DNA of 64,000 nt from Bradyrhizobium sp. GTDB lineage: Bacteria; Pseudomonadota; Alphaproteobacteria; Rhizobiales; Xanthobacteraceae. The notes under the pieces are model-generated. The model worked only from the letters and a program-made list of their open reading frames with translations. It was not told the DNA's origin and ran no database searches. The stretch covers positions 1-64,000 of the forward strand of contig NZ_SSMW01000135.1 of assembly GCF_004799405.1 (NCBI RefSeq), in the 5' to 3' direction. Made by a program: the position numbers and the translations under genes. Of the stretch, positions 8,833-16,933 are shown one piece after another (within the stretch, counting starts at the first letter, position 1; each line of letters begins with the position of its first letter).

Positions 8833-8961
8833 ATGAAATCGGCGCGTCCGTCACCTCGGGGATGCAATGTTTGCGTTGTCGTGCTGTCGATAGCCAGTGC
8901 CGCGATCATTGGCGTTTGCGTGATGTTCGCGGTTTTCATGCGGCAGTCAAACGATAGATAG
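8833..8961 (+). CDS. Possible 42-residue membrane peptide
   Basis: A short frame that begins MKSARPSPRG, contains one strongly hydrophobic stretch (VCVVVLSIASAAIIGVCVMF) and ends RQSNDR: a basic N-terminus, one membrane segment and a polar tail. This layout is typical of small inner-membrane proteins. There is no good ribosome-binding site before the ATG and no homologue that I recognise, so it may be chance. It lies between the cysteine-rich gene and the triple palindrome. Confidence 0.3.
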   Translation: MKSARPSPRGCNVCVVVLSIASAAIIGVCVMFAVFMRQSNDR

Positions 8962-9103
8962 TCGCGAAATGCGGCGCCGTCTGTAACGTGCGAAGCCGAA
9001 TCAGGATGAAGTTCGGTAAGGTTTTGTATCGACGGACAGGCTCGTCACGTTATTGGTAGACGAATGAGCACGGAAAGCTGTGATTTTACACTGATGTATC
9101 GCT

Positions 9104-9159
9104 CTCCAAAGTTTTGGAGAGCCTACGGAGTTTCGGAGAAATTCTCCGAATTTTTGGAG
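9104..9159. promoter_or_regulatory. Triple palindrome upstream of porin gene
   Basis: Three diverged copies start at 9104 (CTCCAAAGTTTTGGAG), 9123 (CTACGGAGTTTCGGAG) and 9144 (CTCCGAATTTTTGGAG), so the spacings are 19 and 21 bp. The same arrangement occurs before the porin gene at 22214. I found no GG-N10-GC promoter between here and 9328. The rest of 8962-9327 holds nothing else I can support. Confidence 0.7.
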
Positions 9160-9327
9160 AAATTCGAGATTCTTAAACCTGTCTGTGTCCGTTTTGTCAC
9201 CGACGTTTTCTTTGTGCGCTACCCGCTCCAACTACTGTTTTTTCCCGGCCGCTATAGAGGTACAGAACTCAAGAACGTTGTTGCGAGATAACTGAACACT
9301 TATTCGAAATGTTTGGGAGACGGCCAA

Positions 9328-10062
9328 ATGAAAAAGATCTTGGTATCGACGACAGTCGCAACAGCGCTGCTGGCGACTTCGCTGGTAGCGCAGGCCGCCG
9401 ATCTGCCGCAAAGAGTATACGCCCCGCCGCCCGTAGCGCCCGCGGCGGTTGTATTGGTCTACGACTGGACCGGTTTCTATATCGGCGGCAACGGCGGATA
9501 CGGCAACAGTCACAATTGCTGGGGTTTTGTGCCGGTAGGCGGCACGGTGATCCCCGATGGTTGCAATAACATGGCTGGAGGCATTCTCGGCGGCCAGATG
9601 GGTTACCGCTGGCAGGCGGGCGGCTTTGTGTTCGGACTAGAAGCTCAGGGCGACTGGGCCACGTTGCGCAGTTCGCACATCAGCGTCGTCAACCCGGCCT
9701 TGTCCGATCGCACCACCGTCAGCGGTCTTGGCCTCTTCACCGGCCAGGTCGGGTATGCCATGAACGCGGCGTTGCTCTACGTGAAGGGCGGCGTAGCGGT
9801 GACGATCAATAAATACGATCAGCTCACGAACATTGGCGGCGTACAGGTCGACTCTGCTAAAGCTACCCGCTGGGGCGCGACCGTCGGCGTCGGATTTGAG
9901 TACGGCTTCACGCCGAACTGGTCGGCCGGCATCGAGTACGATTACCTGTTCATGGGCAACGCCAACAACTCCTTCTCCGTCCCTGCGCCCGCCGCGGCGA
10001 TCGTTAATCAGGTCAATCAAAACGTAAACATGCTCACCTTGCGCGTGAACTATAGGTTTTAA
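9328..10062 (+). CDS. Omp31-type outer-membrane porin/barrel protein
   Basis: 244 residues. The signal peptide (MKKILVSTTVATALLATSLVAQA) ends before ADLP. Next come the proline-rich YAPPPVAP linker and WTGFYIGGNGGYG, the signature of the Omp31/Omp25-like barrel proteins of Rhizobiales. Later strands include GGQMGYRWQAGGFVFGLEAQGDW and the C-terminal NYRF. It acts in the outer membrane, as a structural barrel or porin. ATG at 9328 has GGGAGA 8 nt upstream. A strong intrinsic terminator follows. The triple palindrome 169 bp upstream links it to the local regulon, but its promoter type is unclear. A paralogue lies at 22214. Confidence 0.9.
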   Translation: MKKILVSTTVATALLATSLVAQAADLPQRVYAPPPVAPAAVVLVYDWTGFYIGGNGGYGNSHNCWGFVPVGGTVIPDGCNNMAGGILGGQMGYRWQAGGFVFGLEAQGDWATLRSSHISVVNPALSDRTTVSGLGLFTGQVGYAMNAALLYVKGGVAVTINKYDQLTNIGGVQVDSAKATRWGATVGVGFEYGFTPNWSAGIEYDYLFMGNANNSFSVPAPAAAIVNQVNQNVNMLTLRVNYRF

Positions 10063-10112
10063 CGGCTCGGTCGTCGCCCGTTATTGATTTTGTCTGTTCT
10101 CCCGATAAACTC

Positions 10113-10139
10113 AAGCCCCGGCTTCATCCGGGGCTTTTT
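10113..10139 (+). terminator. Intrinsic terminator after Omp31-type gene
   Basis: AAGCCCCGG (10113-10121), a six-base loop and CCGGGGCTT (10128-10136), running into a T tract. A 9-bp perfect stem about 50 nt after the porin stop. Confidence 0.9.
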
Positions 10140-10175
10140 GTTGTGTGACCACAGATGTTGCGTGCCCGCGTCGGG

Positions 10176-11324
10176 CTATTTGCCCAATGCGGTCACGTCC
10201 GGCAGTTGATCGCTCAAACTGGCACTATGCTCGGTCATGGCCTGACCCGCGCTTAGGCGCTGCCTGATCATGCCCATGACAGAAGTCACGTCGTCAAAAG
10301 CCCGATCGTGGGCGTCGTCGCCCGCGGTCGCAAGGTGTGTCAGGTCGAACACAAGTATCTTGTCGCGTTCAAGCTCGCTTCGATATGGTTCCTGGGTAGG
10401 ATCGATGTTGCCTAGGCGAGGCGCATCATCCGCCAGGTTTCTGGATAATCTGAGGGCTGAATCGTCCTGCGACACAAAAAGGGCAATGCGGGGCCGGGCG
10501 GTGCCCATCCTTTGAATCTGCGCGCGAAACACATCGACGTCCACGTCAGGAGCGACCAGCATGGCATTCGTGAGTTTGTCGGCTCTGATCGACGCTGTGG
10601 TTTGTCCACCGCGTATCGACCTTCCGCGCAGCGCTTCAAGGGCGATCCAATTGCCCATGGAATGGGCCAGCAGGTTCACCTCGGTGACAGCCGGATAACC
10701 TGTCAGCGTTCCAAGCAGACTTTCGAGCGCATCGCGCGAATAGTTCGCACTCTCCCGGTCGTAATTGTAGGTGCGCAAACGGACCTCGCCGCGCGATGGC
10801 CACGTAAACAGGACGGGAATGACCTGGACTTTCGAGTCGTGGACAATCTGGGCAAATCGATAGACCGCTTCATCGAAGCGATTGTTGAATCCATGAACGA
10901 ACACCAACACCTTGGTTCGGCCGGTCCGCTTCATCATCGCGGCGATCGACAAAGTAAACGCTTGCTTTTCGATGTACTCAGCCGAGACGGTGACGAAGCT
11001 CGTTCGCGGATCTCCGGGAATGGTCGTGGGCCATTGAACCTCGCCGATTTTCCTAGCCGCATCGGGCGGAATCGAAACGGTGATTGCGGCATAGGACATT
11101 TCGGCGGAGCGTTCGCCGCTGAACATCTCGCCGGAATCGGTCGAACGTTGGCGTGTGGTCGCGACAAAAATAGGAATGCGAGAAGTTCCTTCCACAGTTG
11201 TCGTGACCGGGATCAGCGCGCCTTGCGGTGGACGGATTCCGCAAGAGCCGCAGGCGATGACCAGCATGAGCAGCGGCGCACCAAGGGAACGTCTGTTAAA
11301 TCTCACCGTAGGTACTCGCCGCAA
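10176..11324 (-). CDS. Lipoprotein alpha/beta hydrolase (DUF900 family)
   Basis: 382 residues from TTG 11324. The N-terminus has a lipobox (LVIACG, Cys25), so the protein is probably lipid-anchored. The body is DUF900: IFVATTRQRS, KVLVFVHGFNNRFDEAV (oxyanion region), VLFTWPSRG, and the nucleophile elbow NLLAHSMGNW. DUF900 proteins are predicted esterases or lipases with unknown substrates. The start is uncertain: GTG at 11306 would give a shorter leader but the same lipobox. The gene is read leftwards from a sigma-54 promoter at 11499-11513, leaving a leader of about 165 nt, and is convergent with the porin terminator. Confidence 0.8.
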   Translation of the reverse strand: MRRVPTVRFNRRSLGAPLLMLVIACGSCGIRPPQGALIPVTTTVEGTSRIPIFVATTRQRSTDSGEMFSGERSAEMSYAAITVSIPPDAARKIGEVQWPTTIPGDPRTSFVTVSAEYIEKQAFTLSIAAMMKRTGRTKVLVFVHGFNNRFDEAVYRFAQIVHDSKVQVIPVLFTWPSRGEVRLRTYNYDRESANYSRDALESLLGTLTGYPAVTEVNLLAHSMGNWIALEALRGRSIRGGQTTASIRADKLTNAMLVAPDVDVDVFRAQIQRMGTARPRIALFVSQDDSALRLSRNLADDAPRLGNIDPTQEPYRSELERDKILVFDLTHLATAGDDAHDRAFDDVTSVMGMIRQRLSAGQAMTEHSASLSDQLPDVTALGK

Positions 11325-11498
11325 ACCGTTGCAAGACCGGGTTGCTCCATCAGTTGTGTGGACTATCGATGAGACTCGCGCCGCCTAGTGCGAGAGAGAC
11401 CGTGATTATTGCGGTCGCGAAAAGGCTGCTTTTGATCCTAGACGCTTTACCCATTTTCCCAATCCGCTGTCGTTCGACGCCGCGGACTTAATTGCTTC

Positions 11499-11513
11499 GC
11501 AAGAAGCGGACCA
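11499..11513 (-). promoter_or_regulatory. Sigma-54 promoter for DUF900 lipoprotein gene
   Basis: The minus strand reads TGGTCCGCTTCTTGC with GG-N10-GC spacing. Its palindrome pair is unusually far (171 bp upstream), about seven helical turns more than the usual 97 bp. Confidence 0.75.
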
Positions 11514-11683
11514 CCGCAACCGGACGATACACGTTTCCAAAGGATCCGCCGGTTAAATCAGAAACCGTTGCCGACGGTGATGTGTACGCACGATTTGCAT
11601 GGAGAATACCCTGGGACTCGACGCGCTCATGTGACGGGCGGTCCAACCTCCCGCGAGAGGTAGCACGCGGGTCAAAATAAGAA

Positions 11684-11718
11684 CTCCGAAATTTCGGAGG
11701 CCCTCCGAAATTTCGGAG
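11684..11718. promoter_or_regulatory. Two perfect palindromes, best copies of the motif
   Basis: CTCCGAAATTTCGGAG occurs perfectly at 11684-11699 and again at 11703-11718, starts 19 bp apart. They lie between the leftward sigma-54 promoter (11499-11513) and the SphA-type gene (11880, rightward). No canonical rightward sigma-54 promoter was found. The rest of 11325-11879 holds no gene I can support. Confidence 0.8.
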
Positions 11719-11879
11719 GCTGCTCCGCATACTACACCAACGCGTTGCGTGAGTTGAAGCGTTGACCGTGTCCTCTTTGCATCAATGCGACGGAGTTCGT
11801 TGCAGGCGTTGACGAATCTGACTGACACCCGATGCAAAACCACTAACATGCACCCACCGATCGATCGGGGGACAGTTCG

Positions 11880-12971
11880 ATGCAGCGTATCAATTCGAAT
11901 TTTACGGGCAACATCTTCACGCGCAAGAGAGGGCTGCTGCGATCGTCCGTGGCGCTGTTCTGTGCTGGCATTTTCGCGACGACCGCGTCGGTCGCGCTGG
12001 CCGATGAAAGCGGCACCAGCTTCTGGCTTCCGGGCACATATGGAAGTCTGTCGGCGGTGCCGGGCACACCGGGATGGGCAGTTGCGTCGGTTTACTATCA
12101 TACGACCGTCAACGCCGGTGCGGATGTCGCTGCTGCGCGCGAAATTCAGATCGGCAGATTTAGTCCCTCGGTGACTGTCAGTCTCAATGCGAGTTTGCAT
12201 GCTACCGCTGATCTGGCGGTCATCGTTCCCAGTTATACGTTTGCGACGCCTGTTCTCGGTGGCCAGTTGGCGGTGCAAATGGGAACGATCGTGGGCACCA
12301 CCACGGCCAACATCAACGGAACGGTGACGGCTTCGTTGCCTCCCTTCACTGTGATACGAACCGCCAATATCGGCGATACCACGACGGGTGTCGGAGACCT
12401 CTATCCGCTTGCTTCGTTGAAGTGGAATATGGGGGTCAACAACTTCATGACCTACATCACCGGCGACATTCCGGTCGGCGATTATAGCTCGACGAGCGTG
12501 TCCAACCTCGGGTTAGGGCACGGCGCCATCGATGCCGGCGGCGGGTATACGTACTTCAATCCGGCGACAGGGCGTGAGTTTTCGGCGGTCGCGGGGTTTA
12601 CCTATAATTTCATGAACCCGACCACCCAATATCAGAGCGGCGTCGATTTCCATCTGGATTGGGGCGCGTCGCAATTCCTGTCCAAGCAGTTTTTCATCGG
12701 CCTCGTCGGTTATGCCTATGACCAGCTCACGGCCGACAGCGGCGCTGGCGACAAGCTTGGTGCGTTCGAGTCGCGGGTTTTCTCGGTCGGCCCCCAATTG
12801 GGATACATTTTCCCGATTGCCGGAAAGCAGGGGTTCCTTGGCTTGAAGTCGTATTTCGAGTTCGAAGCCAAAAACCGACCCCAAGGCTGGAATACCTGGC
12901 TGACCTTCGCAATCTCGGATGCGCCGCCGGCGCCGGCGAGTGCTGCGTCCCCACCGTTGATCCATAAGTAA
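11880..12971 (+). CDS. SphA/MetA-pathway type outer-membrane protein
   Basis: 363 residues with an export signal (SSVALFCAGIFATTASVALA). The mature part begins DESGTSFWLPGTYGSLSAVPGTPGW and continues as a beta barrel (GVGDLYPLASLKW, GHGAIDAGGGYTYF, FNYMNPT-like TYNFMNPTTQYQ). This matches the family annotated as phenol-degradation MetA pathway or SphA proteins, which are thought to be outer-membrane channels for hydrophobic compounds or lipids. The assignment to a substrate is not supported by neighbours; no catabolic enzymes are adjacent. Its start lies 162 bp from the palindrome pair at 11684-11718, as in other regulon members, yet no -24/-12 element is visible. Confidence 0.75.
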   Translation: MQRINSNFTGNIFTRKRGLLRSSVALFCAGIFATTASVALADESGTSFWLPGTYGSLSAVPGTPGWAVASVYYHTTVNAGADVAAAREIQIGRFSPSVTVSLNASLHATADLAVIVPSYTFATPVLGGQLAVQMGTIVGTTTANINGTVTASLPPFTVIRTANIGDTTTGVGDLYPLASLKWNMGVNNFMTYITGDIPVGDYSSTSVSNLGLGHGAIDAGGGYTYFNPATGREFSAVAGFTYNFMNPTTQYQSGVDFHLDWGASQFLSKQFFIGLVGYAYDQLTADSGAGDKLGAFESRVFSVGPQLGYIFPIAGKQGFLGLKSYFEFEAKNRPQGWNTWLTFAISDAPPAPASAASPPLIHK

Positions 12972-13196
12972 GCGGATCTACGATCGCGGCGAGCCCCGAT
13001 GAAATGCCCGCGATGGAATTTGCAACGGTCTCTTCTGGCGCGGTTATGTGCAGGCAGTCAGAAGGGGACGATATAGCTGAGCCAAGGCGCCATATTGCCG
13101 GCCACGCTCCGCCGCAGTTCAGGCTGTTCTTGTTTCGTTAGCAAATTCAACGGCTTCGCTGCTCACGAAAGCTCCCTTGGTTTGATTCAGAAATCT

Positions 13197-13224
13197 TACA
13201 GTCAGCTCCTTAGAGTTGGCTGTA
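13197..13224. promoter_or_regulatory. Imperfect palindrome upstream of sensor kinase
   Basis: Half-sites TACAGTCAGCTC (13197-13208) and GAGTTGGCTGTA (13213-13224) are inverted repeats matching at 10 of 12 positions around a CTTA core. The site lies 65 bp before the kinase GTG. It differs from the CTCCGAA palindrome and could be the operator of the adjacent response regulators. Nothing else is seen in 12972-13288. Confidence 0.4.
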
Positions 13225-13288
13225 GTTCGGAACCTGGGATACGATCCGCAATCCGAGGGTAAACGCTAAGCAGCGTCGGAGCGGTGGG

Positions 13289-15538
13289 GTGGCGCAGATT
13301 CGTTCTTTATCCAGATCTGTCATGTTCGGCGCAGCGGTAGCGCTCGTTCTGGGTAATTGTGCGGTCAACGCCCAAAACTACCAGCGGCGTGTTCTTTTGC
13401 TTTACCCCTACGATGATGTCCATCCTTCTACGGCAGAAGCTGGGGCCGGGATGAGGAAACGGCTGGTCGAAAAGTCTCCCTCGAAGCTCGATATCTACAC
13501 CGATTTTCTGGATCTCGCCCGGTTTCCCACTGAGGCGGACGAACTTCGGTCGGCTCACCATCTGGCCGATAAATACGCAAGCAAGCCGCTCGATCTCATA
13601 GTGGCATTGAACTCGGAGGCTGAGCACTTCTTACTTAAATACCGCAGCATCATCGCTCCGAATGTTCCAATTGTCTTTTGCTGCGCGCGGCCCGAGGTCG
13701 CTATGGCCGCCGATAGACCTGCAAATGTTACAGGCGTATTCAGCGAATTTGACGCCAATAAAACGATTGCCTTAGCGCAGCAACTTCAGCCTGACGCGCG
13801 CAATCTCATAATCGTTTCCGGTTCCTCGGAGATTGATCAGGGCTGGTTAAAGTCGCTTCGAACAGGAATCGAACCTTACGAGCACAGTTTCAATATCGAA
13901 TATTGGGTTGGACTTCCCTACGAAACGCTGCTCGAGCGCGCCTCGCATTTGTCGCGTGACACGATTGTGATTTTCATAACGGTTTACGGCGACGGCACGG
14001 GACGGCCATTTGTGCCGGCGCTTGTTGTGGAGGCCCTTGCTACTGCCGCTAGCGCTCCCGTTTACGGTCCTTCCGATACTTATCTCGGCCGGGGAATCGT
14101 GGGCGGCCACATGAGTTCGTTCGAATCCATGGGTGCTGACGCGGCTGATATGGCGTTGGAGATTCTTGCTGGCAGGGACCCGGCTATGCTCGCCCCGAGA
14201 TCCAGCGAGAATCGCAAATTTCAGGTCGATGCCCGGCAATTGCTGCGATGGCATATTCCGGAGAGGAATATTCCCAAGAGTACGCTCGTGTCCTTCAGAC
14301 AGCCGACAATCTGGGAAGAACACCGCAACCTGGTGCTTGCAACCATTTTTGTAATCCTGCTGCAGGCGATCATGATCACGGCACTGCTGGTACAAATGCT
14401 TGCACGCAGGCGCGCCGAAAAATGGTTGAGAGAAAGTGAGGAGCGCTGGCGATCCGTTTTTGAGATGTCGACAGTAGGTATCGCCCTGGCTGACCGCAAT
14501 TTCCGATTTCAGGCCACTAATACGGCCTTTCAAAAAATGTTTGGTCGAACGGACGAACAACTCCATGGGCTTACTCCGCTCGATCTCAGCGCAGAGGAGG
14601 AGCGTGAATCACTGAAATTGCTTTTTGAGCAGGTTCACGAAGGCAAACAGCAAAGTTACGAATCGGTACAGCGGTACAAGCGCAAGGATGGCGCTCTGAT
14701 CTGGGTACACGCCTATGTATCGAGGATGCAGGACAATGAATCCGAGGCGCCTCTCTTCCTTGCTACCGCGATCGACGTCACAGGTCGCAAACGGGCAGAG
14801 GCTGCCTCGCGGGACGCGCTATCGGACCTCGCGCGGGTCACACGGCTGACCACGATGGGCGAGATGACGGCATCGATTGCGCATGAAATCAATCAGCCGC
14901 TGGGCGCCATTGTCACCGGCGGATCGGCGGGACTTCGCTGGCTGGCGAACGCCAAACCGGATCTCGAAGAGGCGCGCGCCTGCTTCAGACGGATCGTGAA
15001 TGACGGGCATCGGGCAAGCCAGGTGATCAACGGCATCCGGACGATGCTGGTAAAGGGCGACGGCGAAAGGGAGCTGCTCGATATAAATGGACTCGTTCGC
15101 GAAGTTCTCGTGTTTGCTCATGCCGAACTGGAGAACAAAGGGATTATGGTTCGAGCCGAACTAAACGAGAATCTGCCGGAAGTTCTCGTCGATCGAATCC
15201 AGCTGCAGCAAGTCGTGCTGAATTTGGTACTGAACGGCATCGACGCCATGGCAGCTTTGAGCAGTCGTCCCAGGGTTTTAAAGCTGCGATCTGAGCGAAA
15301 TGGGTCTGCGAACTTGATAGTAACGGTAGAGGACTCAGGAACAGGGATCGACAGGAGTATTATAAGTCAAATATTTGAAGCGTTCTTCACAACAAAGAGG
15401 CACGGAATAGGCATGGGACTTTCGATCTGCCGCTCGATTGCGGTGGCTCACGGCGGACAGCTCTCTGTCTCCTCCGGTTATCCGTATGGATCGGTATTTC
15501 GGCTTGAACTTCCGGCTAATCAGTTAAATGCCGCATGA
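13289..15538 (+). CDS. Sensor histidine kinase with ABC-type substrate-binding sensor and PAS domain
   Basis: 749 residues. An N-terminal signal or anchor is followed by a periplasmic domain of about 300 residues of the ABC_sub_bind type (RRVLLLYPYDDVHPS, then GIVGGHMSSFESMGADAADM), a membrane segment (LVLATIFVILLQAIMITALLV), a PAS domain (RWRSVFEMSTVGIALADRNF), and a HisKA/HATPase core with His532 in SIAHEINQPLGAI and ATP-lid glycines in GIGMGLSICRS. It is a transmembrane sensor that probably binds a small molecule directly. GTG 13289 follows GGAG; ATG 13322 is an alternative. It begins a signalling cluster with two response regulators and a sigma-54 activator, and its stop lies just before the FixJ-type regulator. 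Confidence 0.9.
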   Translation: MAQIRSLSRSVMFGAAVALVLGNCAVNAQNYQRRVLLLYPYDDVHPSTAEAGAGMRKRLVEKSPSKLDIYTDFLDLARFPTEADELRSAHHLADKYASKPLDLIVALNSEAEHFLLKYRSIIAPNVPIVFCCARPEVAMAADRPANVTGVFSEFDANKTIALAQQLQPDARNLIIVSGSSEIDQGWLKSLRTGIEPYEHSFNIEYWVGLPYETLLERASHLSRDTIVIFITVYGDGTGRPFVPALVVEALATAASAPVYGPSDTYLGRGIVGGHMSSFESMGADAADMALEILAGRDPAMLAPRSSENRKFQVDARQLLRWHIPERNIPKSTLVSFRQPTIWEEHRNLVLATIFVILLQAIMITALLVQMLARRRAEKWLRESEERWRSVFEMSTVGIALADRNFRFQATNTAFQKMFGRTDEQLHGLTPLDLSAEEERESLKLLFEQVHEGKQQSYESVQRYKRKDGALIWVHAYVSRMQDNESEAPLFLATAIDVTGRKRAEAASRDALSDLARVTRLTTMGEMTASIAHEINQPLGAIVTGGSAGLRWLANAKPDLEEARACFRRIVNDGHRASQVINGIRTMLVKGDGERELLDINGLVREVLVFAHAELENKGIMVRAELNENLPEVLVDRIQLQQVVLNLVLNGIDAMAALSSRPRVLKLRSERNGSANLIVTVEDSGTGIDRSIISQIFEAFFTTKRHGIGMGLSICRSIAVAHGGQLSVSSGYPYGSVFRLELPANQLNAA

Positions 15539-15566
15539 TGGCCGCGGAGAAACGCAGGAGTTGAAC

Positions 15567-16202
15567 GTGAAAGAGACAGTGGAAGCGCAAAAGGCCGTCT
15601 ACGTGATTGACGACGACGCGTCCATGCGCGAGTCCCTCAGAAGCCTTTTTTCCTCGGTGGGTTTGCGCGTTAAAGCATTCGGTTCTGCATCGGAGTTTTT
15701 CGTAGAGAAACTTCCCGACGCCGCCGTGTGCCTGGTTGTGGATGTTAGGTTGCCCGGATTGAGTGGGCTCGATTTTCAGGAAGAATTAAACAAGGCCAAC
15801 ATCGACGTTCCGATCATATTCATCACCGGCCATGGGGATATCGCCATGACTGTGAAAGCCATGAAGGCGGGTGCCGTCGAGTTCCTCACCAAGCCGTTTC
15901 GGGATCAGGATCTGCTGGATGCCGTGAAAACTGCACTCGAAAAGGATGAGGCCAAGCGGAAAAGCCAGATGACAATTGCGGGCGTTCGTTTCCTGTTCGA
16001 ATCGTTGACGCCGCGCGAACAAGAAGTCATTGCGCTGGTGACCACGGGTCTCATGAACAAGCAAGTCGCGGCGGAAATGGGCGTGAGCGAGATTACCGTG
16101 AAGGTTCATCGCGGCAATGCTATGCGGAAAATGAAGGCAAACTCGCTCGCCGATCTGGTGCTGATGGCGGATATGTTGGGTATCCGACGCACCAGGGCAT
16201 AG
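15567..16202 (+). CDS. FixJ/NodW-type response regulator
   Basis: 211 residues: a receiver domain (VYVIDDDASMRESLR, phosphoacceptor Asp59 in VVDVRLPG, switch Thr in FITGHGD, Lys in FLTKPF) and a LuxR-type helix-turn-helix (SLTPREQEVIALVTTGLMN then VSEITVKVHRGN). It is a DNA-binding regulator of the FixJ/NodW class, almost certainly the partner of the kinase immediately upstream. The frame is open from ATG 15528, overlapping the kinase stop by 11 nt, but GTG 15567 has AGGAG at good spacing and places the receiver directly after the start. Target genes are not known; the imperfect palindrome at 13197-13224 is a candidate site. Confidence 0.9.
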   Translation: MKETVEAQKAVYVIDDDASMRESLRSLFSSVGLRVKAFGSASEFFVEKLPDAAVCLVVDVRLPGLSGLDFQEELNKANIDVPIIFITGHGDIAMTVKAMKAGAVEFLTKPFRDQDLLDAVKTALEKDEAKRKSQMTIAGVRFLFESLTPREQEVIALVTTGLMNKQVAAEMGVSEITVKVHRGNAMRKMKANSLADLVLMADMLGIRRTRA

Positions 16203-16310
16203 CATCTATACTGACGTATAATATTCTCGGCCTTATTTGCCTTGAATTATCACCAACGTATGAAGGCGCGATGACTCCGACTTGCTTATTTAGAGAATTG
16301 AGAATTTCGA

Positions 16311-16685
16311 ATGCGGAGCGCACCTTTGATCTCAATAGTCGACGACGACGAGTCCATACGTGAGTCCACCAGGGGACTCGTGAGGTCGCTTGGTTACCAG
16401 GCGGAGACTTTTGCGTCGGCTGAAGAGTTCCTGGGATCGGATCGCGTGGGCGATACGTCCTGTCTGATCACCGATGTGCAGATGCCCGGATTGAACGGTA
16501 TCGACCTGCAACGTGGGCTGATCGATCGGGGCGTTCAAATACCCACGATTTTCATTACAGCTTTTCCGGAAGAGAGAACGCGACTTCATGCAATGAAGGC
16601 CGGTGCGGTGGGGTATCTTGGCAAGCCCTTCACCGAGGAAAGTCTGCTCAAGTGCCTCGACACCGCGCTTGGAAGCTCCGGCTAA
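16311..16685 (+). CDS. Single-domain response regulator (receiver only)
   Basis: 124 residues forming one receiver domain: acidic pocket in ISIVDDDESIRES, Asp55 in LITDVQMPG, Thr in IFITAF, Lys105 in GYLGKPF. There is no output domain, so it acts by protein contact or as a phosphate sink or relay, as FixK-antagonist and CheY-like proteins do. It is similar to the receiver of its neighbour at 15567 and probably receives phosphate from the same kinase. It lies between that regulator and the sigma-54 activator, which lacks a receiver of its own; the latter may therefore be linked to this protein by contact, an inference only. Confidence 0.88.
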   Translation: MRSAPLISIVDDDESIRESTRGLVRSLGYQAETFASAEEFLGSDRVGDTSCLITDVQMPGLNGIDLQRGLIDRGVQIPTIFITAFPEERTRLHAMKAGAVGYLGKPFTEESLLKCLDTALGSSG

Positions 16686-16933
16686 CCGCTTTCCGCCGAG
16701 ATCATCGCTCAGGTTGTGAAGGAATGCTTTCCCTGAATCGACCCTCAGGCAGCGAAAGCTGCTTTGCGCCGCGATCATGCGCTGGATATTGGTGCAGATC
16801 GGAACTATACCAACGTATCGATCATCGAATCCTTTCAAAGGCCGAGCTTTCCGCAAGTATTATGGAGCAACCTGTGGTTTTTACGCATGTTGAACTTGTC
16901 TTACGGCCTCGATAGCTAAAGAGGGGTGGTAAT

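Noticed and set aside
9271..9286. AAGAACGTTGTTGCGA before the first porin gene as a sigma-54 promoter.
   Set aside because: Only the -12 half matches; the -24 GG is AA.
11766..11780. CGTGTCCTCTTTGC as a rightward sigma-54 promoter for the SphA-type gene.
   Set aside because: The -24 GG is absent and the spacing from a TGACCG upstream is three bases too long.
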